A stretch of DNA of 5,414 nucleotides from Candidatus Rifleibacteriota bacterium. Its GTDB lineage: Bacteria > Muiribacteriota > Ozemobacteria > Ozemobacterales > Ozemobacteraceae. A program made the translations under genes and the position numbers. This document shows positions 1-5,414 of this stretch, in pieces (positions within the stretch are counted from its first letter, which is position 1; each line of letters starts with the position of its first letter). The notes under the pieces are model-generated. The model saw only the letters and a program-made list of their open reading frames with translations, was not told where the DNA came from and did no database searches. The DNA lies in contig JAQUZA010000251.1 in NCBI GenBank assembly GCA_028691595.1, positions 1 through 5,414 on the forward strand, read 5' to 3'.

Positions 1-3000
1 ACGATTCCTTTTTGCTTTCGCGCATTCTTGATTTTGCTTTAGCCATGGAAGGAGCCGGAGGAGGAAATGGTCTGGCCAGACTCATCGGCTTTGCCGCTCT
101 ACCAGTCACAGCTACCGAGGGCTCAGGAGCGGGCAAATCTAAGCCTGAAAAATCTCCACGCATCTTCTCGTAATTTTGTCTGCCCTCTTCAAGCCCAAGT
201 GTATCACCAGTTGCCATGGCGTTACCCTGGAGAGCAGTCTTGAACAAACTATTGAATTTTTCGCGGTCATCAGCAAGCAGATCAAATTTTTCGCGAACAT
301 GGCGCTCGATGGTTGGCCCCATTTCAGGCAATCGCTGCCCAAGCAGAATCTTTTCAACAATATTGAGCCTTGAAAAGGCCCACGGCTCCATATAATTTTT
401 CAGATCCTGGCCCAGAAGCCATTTGTCAATAAACGTTTTGTCGCGTTTGCTGGCAATATATGGCTTGATATACTTTTCAAAGAACTGATTATCACGTCTG
501 AAAATAAAGAAGTTGAGTTCGTGGCAGGCGTATTTTGAGTAAAGCTCAAGCTTTTTCTTCTCGTCAAGCGATACCCACCCCGTCACAAAGCCAAATTGAA
601 CCATATTGGCATCTGGATTTATGGTGGTCAGAAACTGGTAAACAGATTTTAAACTATCGTAGACCTCAATTTTCGCGGTGGAAATGTCTTTAATTTCCAG
701 AGTTTCTGAGGCAGCGAGAAGAACAATATTTTTCTGTTCGGAAAAGTGCTGTTCAGGAGGAAAAATATTTTTCATCCTCAGGTCGAGATGCACAGGAGTA
801 ACAGATTGAACCGGCAATTCACGGCAGACAACGTCAAAACCATCAACCGCCACTATCTGAAGAATTGAGTGATTTTTTAGAGTGCCGGCATCGATGCTCA
901 AGCTACCATCTGCGGCAGGCTTAAGGTTTGCCAGCAACAACGAAGGTTCAGCAAGAAAATCATAACTGGCGAACCCGCTTTGAGCAAGGCCTGCCTGGCC
1001 CTTTTCTCTTCGAATTCCTGAGCCGGCGGATCTCTGACCAGCTACTTCAGGTGCCCCACCCCATACTCCCCCGGCGGCCGCTTCCTGGGTTCCGGTGTCT
1101 GTTTTGCGCAGACTCCAGGGATTCAGCAGCAATCCGGGTCTTTTCAGCATGTTTCCCGGAAAAATTCTGGCAAATTTGCGTTCAAGAATGTAGCGGTACT
1201 CGTCACCGATATTCCTTCCTGAAACATAGCGTGAAATCGGTTGATTCAGCATAATTTCGGGATAAACGGGCCCCATTAATGCTGCAAACTCGGCAAAAGG
1301 CTTGAATTCAGGCAAAAAATTGCTGGCAATAATGTGAACCCGCGCATCTTTTCCTGAATTTGCCAGTTTTATCAGAAATTTTCCATCTTCAGCCATTCTG
1401 GCCGAGGTAATCTGCAAAGGTTTTGCATTATTTAACGGCAACCCCCGGCGTTTAGAAATCACATAGCCACCAAACACATTGCCGTCAGCAATCTTTAACT
1501 GAATTTTCAGTTGCTGACGTTTGAGATACATTTCGTAATCTCCGGCCGGCAGGCCCTTGATAACATAAAATCCCGGCTCAAGGCTTATGCCAGGGCGACA
1601 ATCTTTAACGGGTGTGCCATTACGAATTTCATACAGGCAACAAAGATCGCTGATTTTTTCGTCACTGGAACCACTCAACGGAACTTTTATTTCCTGCCCT
1701 GCCTGAGAACAGATTATATCTGGCAAATTATTCAAATGCGCCGCTGGAACGAAATGAAAAGTAAGATTATCAGGACCGCTCAGCCTTACAGATTCGACAT
1801 TTTCAAGACGGCCAAGAACAATTCTTCCCCGTTCATCGGTTTGCAGGGTGCCTGATATTATTCGGCTTATCAGGCGATGGGCAATTTCAATATTGATAAC
1901 ACGGTCAGCGCATGGCTCGCCGCTCTTGCCGAGCAATTCAACAACATATTCGTCGTTTTCATTTCTGACGAAAAATGCCTCTGTTTTTTCGGTGCTGTCA
2001 ATACCGTTCAAATCAAATCTTTTTGCAACCTGCAGGTCGTCTTTTCGCCCCTGACTGAGATTGTCGATTCGCCCGCGCAAAGAAAAGCTTATGGCGCGCA
2101 GTTTATCAGGAACCTTGAATTCATAGGCCGATTCACTGGCATTGACCAGTTTGAAGTCTTTTACCTCGCGGGTCGATTCGACCCCGTCACGGTCTAAAGA
2201 AGTTATCAGCAGAACAGTATCTTTAAGAAGACCAATATCAACCGGGCACAAGTTCACAGACAAAGCTGGTCTGATCAATACCTTGGCTACCCGCCCAGAA
2301 AGAAGGGCTTCCCGGTCGACATGAAAAGCCGCTTCAAGATTGTAAACTTCATTCTGGTGCTCAAAATTATGCAAAGCGGCAAAATCACCATGTCGCAAAA
2401 TAAACTGGCGATTACCCGGATTAGTAGTGAACGGCACAACAATCTTGCCACTGTTATCAGCAGTATATTCGCTGTCGGCAAGCATCAAAGATGCATCTTG
2501 AACCTGCTGTCCATTTTCGTCAAAAACGCTAAAAATATGACCGGCGGCTCCGGTTTTTTGCACAAAAGAGAGTTGGCCACGACGAAGCATCGCACGACTG
2601 CTGGTGCCGTTGCCAATAAGTTCAACAATGTAGACCCCACGGCCGGTAAGGTTTTTGAGCTCAAAAGTTTCTTCATGTCTTTGATAAGCAGGAAACTGGT
2701 AGTCATAACTGAGTTCTTCATTGGCAACCAGACCATCAAGATCGATAGCGGTAGAAACTTCACCGGCATTTTCACGATAATAGTTGGCCAGATTGAGCTT
2801 ATAAATCTTAACCATCAACCTGTTTACATTTTTAACCCTGACCATGAGCTTCACGGGCTCTGTAGTATCATAAACAGGCTTACAACCAGGCAAAAATTCA
2901 AGTTCAACTCTTTCTCTGATATTCTTAACTGCCTGACCATCGAGCATCGAGAACCATTTTTCGAGATCGCCGGCGGCGTTAACAATCATTGTCTCAGCCA

Positions 3001-4162
3001 GCAGGCGTTTGAGGTATTCAGACTCGATTATGCCCGCAAATGCATCAGAACTCTTTTCTGCAAGCATAAGTCTTGAAAGAAAGTCTCGTACAAGTGGTTC
3101 ATCGTTTCTGACCGGCTGGCAAAGAGTTGATTTCTGAAAATCAGCATGCAGGTCTGCTTTGTAATAACGCCATTCATTTGATTGCATAAGTTTCTGGTCA
3201 TAATAAGCAGCATTGCGGGGTAAGTTCAGGTATTCAAAAAACATTTTGCGGTCATAAACGCCTGAACTCCTCTGGGTATCGAGAATATGGTAGAGAAGAT
3301 GCGCTTTGAGTGAATTAAACACCGGCTTCAGACCAGAAACAAATTTATACATCCGCTGCAAAACCATCAATTTTTCGGTTGCATCGGTTTCCCAGGCCGC
3401 ATCAGCACCTGGCAACATCTTCTGCAGCCAGGCCATGACAAAGGGAGTTTGCTCTAGCAATTGCGGCATGGCCCGACTACAAAATTCAAGCTGTTCGGGA
3501 AGCAAACGGCCATGAATTGCCAGCGAACCGAACCCGCCGCTATACTGGTGCTGCAGATCATCAACAACCATCTGGGCAAGACGTTCACCATCCGGATACT
3601 GCAGTCGGTTAAGCAGATCACGGCGACGATCTCCTGTTAGATCGTCATGCATCAATGCTTCAATACCCGGGTATTTAAAGCCGCTGAGATCGTTATACTC
3701 TCGCAAAGCGGTCGCTTTTAAGGTCTGGTAAGACAACCATTCTTCTGGAAGACGACTGGAAAAACTTTTTCTGGCCACCGCCTGCTTTCGGGCATGGTTG
3801 AACTGCAGATTCAGGCGTTCAATGATGAACCGGACAATTCTTTCTGGGTTTTGAGCGTAATCCAGCAAAACCTGGCGGGTGCGAATTTCTTCGTATCTCT
3901 GACTGTGACTGTAACGGTTAACCCATTGTTTAAGAAGATTGGCAACCTGAGAAGTCTCGCCGCGCTGCTGATGATAAAGGCAATGATAGTAATAGTAATC
4001 TTCGGTGCCTGGAATAAGCTGTTTCAATGGGACTGCACGATCCTCTGCCAGGCAGTATTCCTCATCAAACCCGATTTCGACGGCAGCCAGTCTGGGCACA
4101 AAAACTGAACCAGACAGCATGATACAAAGAATCAGAAGCAGACGGCACGAAGTGGCTTTCAT
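1..4162 (-). CDS. Very large secreted macroglobulin-like multidomain protein (partial, C-terminus outside window)
   Basis: I read this frame codon by codon from ATG at 4162 to position 2. It has no stop, giving at least 1,387 residues, and it continues past the left edge. The start is set by AGGAGG four bases upstream and an immediate signal peptide (residues 1-27: basic start, LLLILCIML core, RLAA before the likely cleavage). Residues 28 to about 425 are mainly helical, with a YYYY run near 57-60. From about 430 beta-rich modules follow. KLMVRVKNVNRLMVKIYKL resembles the first MG domain of bacterial alpha-2-macroglobulins. GVYIVEL (509-515) and VFDENGQQVQDASLML (546-561), then an NSGK turn, resemble the next. 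FHVDREALLSGR (613-624) looks like a degenerate form of the family's DRxxYRPGE segment. GFYVIKGLPAGDY lies near 864-876. No CxEQ thioester motif occurs in the visible part. The blocks at 984-1019 and 1088-1277 look strongly constrained, but I cannot name them. No lipobox is present, unlike YfhM-type macroglobulins. The gene is certain; the macroglobulin relationship is moderately supported; the function is unknown. Confidence 0.93.
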   Translation of the reverse strand, partial: MKATSCRLLLILCIMLSGSVFVPRLAAVEIGFDEEYCLAEDRAVPLKQLIPGTEDYYYYHCLYHQQRGETSQVANLLKQWVNRYSHSQRYEEIRTRQVLLDYAQNPERIVRFIIERLNLQFNHARKQAVARKSFSSRLPEEWLSYQTLKATALREYNDLSGFKYPGIEALMHDDLTGDRRRDLLNRLQYPDGERLAQMVVDDLQHQYSGGFGSLAIHGRLLPEQLEFCSRAMPQLLEQTPFVMAWLQKMLPGADAAWETDATEKLMVLQRMYKFVSGLKPVFNSLKAHLLYHILDTQRSSGVYDRKMFFEYLNLPRNAAYYDQKLMQSNEWRYYKADLHADFQKSTLCQPVRNDEPLVRDFLSRLMLAEKSSDAFAGIIESEYLKRLLAETMIVNAAGDLEKWFSMLDGQAVKNIRERVELEFLPGCKPVYDTTEPVKLMVRVKNVNRLMVKIYKLNLANYYRENAGEVSTAIDLDGLVANEELSYDYQFPAYQRHEETFELKNLTGRGVYIVELIGNGTSSRAMLRRGQLSFVQKTGAAGHIFSVFDENGQQVQDASLMLADSEYTADNSGKIVVPFTTNPGNRQFILRHGDFAALHNFEHQNEVYNLEAAFHVDREALLSGRVAKVLIRPALSVNLCPVDIGLLKDTVLLITSLDRDGVESTREVKDFKLVNASESAYEFKVPDKLRAISFSLRGRIDNLSQGRKDDLQVAKRFDLNGIDSTEKTEAFFVRNENDEYVVELLGKSGEPCADRVINIEIAHRLISRIISGTLQTDERGRIVLGRLENVESVRLSGPDNLTFHFVPAAHLNNLPDIICSQAGQEIKVPLSGSSDEKISDLCCLYEIRNGTPVKDCRPGISLEPGFYVIKGLPAGDYEMYLKRQQLKIQLKIADGNVFGGYVISKRRGLPLNNAKPLQITSARMAEDGKFLIKLANSGKDARVHIIASNFLPEFKPFAEFAALMGPVYPEIMLNQPISRYVSGRNIGDEYRYILERKFARIFPGNMLKRPGLLLNPWSLRKTDTGTQEAAAGGVWGGAPEVAGQRSAGSGIRREKGQAGLAQSGFASYDFLAEPSLLLANLKPAADGSLSIDAGTLKNHSILQIVAVDGFDVVCRELPVQSVTPVHLDLRMKNIFPPEQHFSEQKNIVLLAASETLEIKDISTAKIEVYDSLKSVYQFLTTINPDANMVQFGFVTGWVSLDEKKKLELYSKYACHELNFFIFRRDNQFFEKYIKPYIASKRDKTFIDKWLLGQDLKNYMEPWAFSRLNIVEKILLGQRLPEMGPTIERHVREKFDLLADDREKFNSLFKTALQGNAMATGDTLGLEEGRQNYEKMRGDFSGLDLPAPEPSVAVTGRAAKPMSLARPFPPPAPSMAKAKSRMRESKKES
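4082..4162 (-). other. Sec signal peptide of the large secreted protein
   Basis: The first 27 codons read MKATSCR, then a hydrophobic stretch (LLLILCIMLSGSVFV), then PRLAA, followed by the acidic mature start VEIGFDEEYC. This n-h-c layout with small residues before the cut fits signal peptidase I, most likely after Ala27. The cysteine at position 13 follows LIL rather than a small residue, so a lipoprotein signal is unlikely. The product should reach the periplasm, or be released further out if another export step exists. Confidence 0.85.
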
Positions 4163-4166
4163 ATTG

Positions 4167-4172
4167 CCTCCT
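4167..4172 (-). promoter_or_regulatory. Shine-Dalgarno site of the large secreted protein gene
   Basis: The minus strand carries a full AGGAGG four bases before the ATG at 4162. This decides the start. The next in-frame Met, at codon 15, lies inside the hydrophobic core of the signal peptide and would spoil it. Confidence 0.85.
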
Positions 4173-4207
4173 GTCGCAAGATAGTTCCTCAATTTTTTAT
4201 GACTTTC

Positions 4208-4213
4208 ATTATA
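4208..4213 (-). promoter_or_regulatory. Predicted -10 element (TATAAT) for the large secreted protein gene
   Basis: The minus strand reads a perfect TATAAT 45 bases before the start codon. Transcription would begin near 4201 and leave a leader of roughly 38 bases. The -35 is poor: TTGCAT is the best match but needs a 20-base spacer, and CATCCA sits at the normal 17. The promoter may need an activator or use a different sigma factor. It was assigned by eye only. Confidence 0.5.
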
Positions 4214-4215
4214 AC
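4210..4215 (+). promoter_or_regulatory. Possible -10 element (TATAAC) for the barrel gene, overlapping the divergent -10
   Basis: TATAAC matches the -10 consensus at five of six positions and shares four bases with the minus-strand TATAAT. The region upstream has no good -35 (TCCTCA at an 18-base spacing is the best). If used, the transcript would start near 4222 and carry a leader of about 90 bases that includes the inverted repeat at 4225-4251 and a T6 run. This is a weak assignment, but no better plus-strand promoter is visible. Confidence 0.25.
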
Positions 4216-4224
4216 GCAAGGCCT

Positions 4225-4251
4225 CGCTGCTGGATGCAACTTTTCGCAGCG
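4225..4251. repeat. Inverted repeat CGCTGC-N15-GCAGCG in the divergent promoter region
   Basis: The arms 4225-4230 and 4246-4251 are exact reverse complements separated by 15 bases. The repeat covers the position of the -35 for the minus-strand promoter and lies just downstream of the possible plus-strand start. It could be an operator or, as RNA, a leader hairpin followed five bases later by six T residues (4257-4262). A six-base repeat of this kind can also arise by chance. Confidence 0.3.
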
Positions 4252-4302
4252 GCTAATTTTTTACGGATATTTGCCGATAGATACAGAAGAAAATAATAGC
4301 CC

Positions 4303-4307
4303 GGAGG
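4303..4307 (+). promoter_or_regulatory. Shine-Dalgarno site of the barrel gene
   Basis: GGAGG lies seven bases before the ATG at 4315, an optimal distance. It supports this start, which also begins directly with a signal peptide. Confidence 0.85.
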
Positions 4308-4314
4308 CACGCAG

Positions 4315-5319
4315 ATGCATATTAGAAGAATCATTGCCATGGCAATTGCCATGAGTGTAGGAACTGGAGCTTTCGCAGCTGATACCTTTGATATGGGCAA
4401 GGTTCAGATTATTGGCAAAGATGCCCAGAGCGAAAAACTCGACCCTTCGCGCCAGAAAATCAGCTTTGATATGGGCGAAAGAACAGCGCCAATGCCAGAA
4501 CTGGTACCCGAAATCGGGCCTGCCGTTTATCGCCCGATGACCGAAAAAGCCGCTCTTGAAAATTTTCACCGTGAAGAACGTGATGAAATTTCAGTTTCGG
4601 CAGGCCTGGGAACTAATGGCGGCAATGAGCTGATTATTAACGGCAAAGGCACAAAAGAAGGTTATACTGGTGACATTATCATCAGGCGTGAGGTGCGCGA
4701 CGGCTTTAAATCGTTCGTTGATACAAGAAAAACCGGCCTTGAAGCCAGTGTTTCTTCAACGGGCGAAGGCAGTTACTCTCTTACAGCCGGCGGTGAGTAT
4801 TCACAGAATGAATACGCTCAGCGCGGCACCAGAGCCATTCCGACTCCTGATGCCGGCATGGAAACTGATGCAAGCCGCATCTGGGTCAACGGCAACTCAA
4901 CTCTTGAAGATGGTGCCTTTTTTAAAGGCTATGCTGCAATTGATTCTTTGAGCCGTGACATCAATAATTCTGCTTTGAATTTTGGCGAAGAACAGACTGT
5001 TTTCAGCTTTTCAGCCGGAGCAGGTTATCTGAAAAAAATGGGTGAAAAAATCAAAGGTCGGGCAGAATTAGATCTCAGGTCAGATAAGTTCACCGTTTCG
5101 GCCGGCAATGATCGTGAGCTCACCAAGTCGGTTCTATTGCTTGGTGCCGACTACGAGATTTCCCCGAAGGCCGATGCAAAATTTGGCTTCAAGCGCATGA
5201 GTCTCATGGAAAAGGATGCCACCTCGCCATTCGCGAAACTCGACTACAGGCTTTCAGAACCATGGCAACTGGTGCTTTCTTATGATGAAGACCTTGGTAT
5301 ACACAAAAATCCGCTATAA
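4315..5319 (+). CDS. Exported outer-membrane beta-barrel protein with TonB-box-like N-terminus (probably frameshifted)
   Basis: The 334-residue frame starts with a signal peptide (residues 1-21 or 22: MHIRRIIAMAIAMSVGTGAFA). The mature N-terminus, DTFDMGKVQIIGKDAQ, resembles the segment before the plug in TonB-dependent receptors. A polar, Pro-rich stretch follows to about residue 90, including a second FDMG and PMPELVPEIGP. There is no room for, or sign of, the usual plug of about 120 residues. From about residue 91, strands with alternating polar and nonpolar residues are separated by charged or Gly/Asn turns (for example EISVSAGLG, YSLTAGGEYS, VFSFSAGAGYL, AKLDYRL, WQLVLSYDE), as in outer-membrane barrels. 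The final residues GIHKNPL before TAA do not look like a barrel end, which normally closes with an aromatic residue. The gene is divergent from the large secreted protein gene. It may be a receptor-like or porin-like barrel; the substrate is unknown. Confidence 0.85.
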   Translation: MHIRRIIAMAIAMSVGTGAFAADTFDMGKVQIIGKDAQSEKLDPSRQKISFDMGERTAPMPELVPEIGPAVYRPMTEKAALENFHREERDEISVSAGLGTNGGNELIINGKGTKEGYTGDIIIRREVRDGFKSFVDTRKTGLEASVSSTGEGSYSLTAGGEYSQNEYAQRGTRAIPTPDAGMETDASRIWVNGNSTLEDGAFFKGYAAIDSLSRDINNSALNFGEEQTVFSFSAGAGYLKKMGEKIKGRAELDLRSDKFTVSAGNDRELTKSVLLLGADYEISPKADAKFGFKRMSLMEKDATSPFAKLDYRLSEPWQLVLSYDEDLGIHKNPL

Positions 5320-5414
5320 CAAAGAAAGCGCTCCCATGCGCCGTCCTTTCAAAGAATATGAATATGGCGGGATGTTGAGCAACACCACGTTGAACCGTTA
5401 TCAATCGACCTGCA
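5300..5414 (+). CDS. Displaced continuation of the barrel gene in a second frame (partial, runs off window)
   Basis: Starting from TAC at 5300, this frame is open to the last base. It reads YTKIRYNKESAPMRRPFK, then EYEYGGMLSNTTLNRYQSTC. It is the only plus-strand frame open from the TAA at 5317 to the end; the other two hit TGA. It has no ribosome binding site or convincing start of its own. Removing one A from the A5 run at 5305-5309 joins it smoothly to the upstream frame as SYDEDLGIHKIRYNKESAP, which keeps the barrel-like style of the protein. It is therefore best read as the rest of the same gene, displaced by one inserted base, whether a real mutation or a sequencing error. Confidence 0.65.

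Larger units (their letters stand above)
4163..4314. other. Divergent intergenic control region
   Basis: These 152 bases separate the two start codons and hold both Shine-Dalgarno sites, the overlapping -10 candidates, the inverted repeat and an AT-rich patch (4191-4200). I see no small ORF, tRNA or recognisable riboswitch here. Because the genes diverge, any terminator-like shape in it would act on a leader RNA rather than end an upstream gene. Confidence 0.8.

Noticed and set aside
928..2324. Cluster of overlapping plus-strand frames (928-1254, 1511-1855, 1848-2054, 1877-2197, 2142-2324)
   Set aside because: All are short and mutually overlapping, and all lie inside the uninterrupted minus-strand coding frame; they are antisense shadows.
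2321..3076. 251-codon plus-strand open frame, the longest complete one in the left part
   Set aside because: It lies fully antisense to the large minus-strand gene, in codon register with it. It has no ribosome binding site I can see, and its translation has no domain-like order, while the minus strand has a continuous, motif-rich protein.
3975..3989. Short tandem ATAGTA repeat
   Set aside because: It simply encodes the Tyr57-Tyr60 run (alternating TAC and TAT on the minus strand) and is too short to be a meaningful satellite.
3794..4108. 104-codon plus-strand frame with hydrophobic segments
   Set aside because: It is antisense to the N-terminal helical domain and signal peptide of the large protein; the hydrophobicity comes from the complementary strand of that sequence.
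4118..4132. Possible lipobox around Cys13 of the large protein (LILC)
   Set aside because: The residue before Cys is Leu rather than Gly, Ala or Ser, the Cys lies in the middle of the hydrophobic core, and a good signal peptidase I site follows at Ala27.
4292..4297. AATAAT as a -10 element for the barrel gene
   Set aside because: Transcription would begin inside or past the Shine-Dalgarno site, leaving no usable leader.
4261..4569. 102-codon minus-strand frame over the start of the barrel gene
   Set aside because: It is antisense to a gene with a clear Shine-Dalgarno sequence and signal peptide, and has neither itself.
5204..5404. 66-codon minus-strand frame at the right end
   Set aside because: It overlaps the barrel gene and its displaced continuation on the opposite strand, with no supporting start signals.

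Overview
The window holds two divergently oriented genes for exported proteins, separated by a 152-bp promoter region. Both run into a window edge or a reading-frame problem. An outer-membrane beta-barrel candidate and two Sec signal peptides indicate a Gram-negative (diderm) bacterium. Base composition is moderate, and no plasmid, phage, insertion-sequence, CRISPR, tRNA or rRNA signal is visible. The lineage cannot be fixed from sequence alone. My impression is an environmental, poorly sampled phylum, with Riflebacteria-like or Planctomycetes-like organisms as guesses only.

Positions 1-4162, minus strand: one uninterrupted reading frame of at least 1,387 codons that leaves the window at its left edge without a stop codon. 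It encodes a very large secreted protein. In order it has a signal peptide, about 400 residues of helical sequence, several beta-rich modules with macroglobulin (MG)-like signatures, a well-ordered block around residues 984-1019, a Gly/Ala-rich linker, a second well-ordered block around residues 1088-1277, and a Pro/Ala/basic linker at the edge. All plus-strand open frames over this span are antisense shadows.

Positions 4163-4314: a divergent control region. Each gene has a strong Shine-Dalgarno sequence. A perfect TATAAT serves the minus-strand gene, a near-consensus TATAAC overlaps it on the plus strand, and a 6-bp inverted repeat lies where a regulator could touch both promoters.

Positions 4315-5414, plus strand: an exported protein with a TonB-box-like N-terminus, no recognisable plug domain, and then alternating beta strands typical of an outer-membrane barrel. 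The frame meets a TAA at 5317-5319, but a neighbouring frame stays open to the window end with similar composition. A one-base frameshift around an A5 run at 5305-5309 is the likely explanation, so the true product probably extends beyond the window.

The pairing suggests an envelope-related unit, with a large periplasmic or surface protein on one side and an outer-membrane barrel on the other, perhaps under shared control. That functional link is inference from gene arrangement only.
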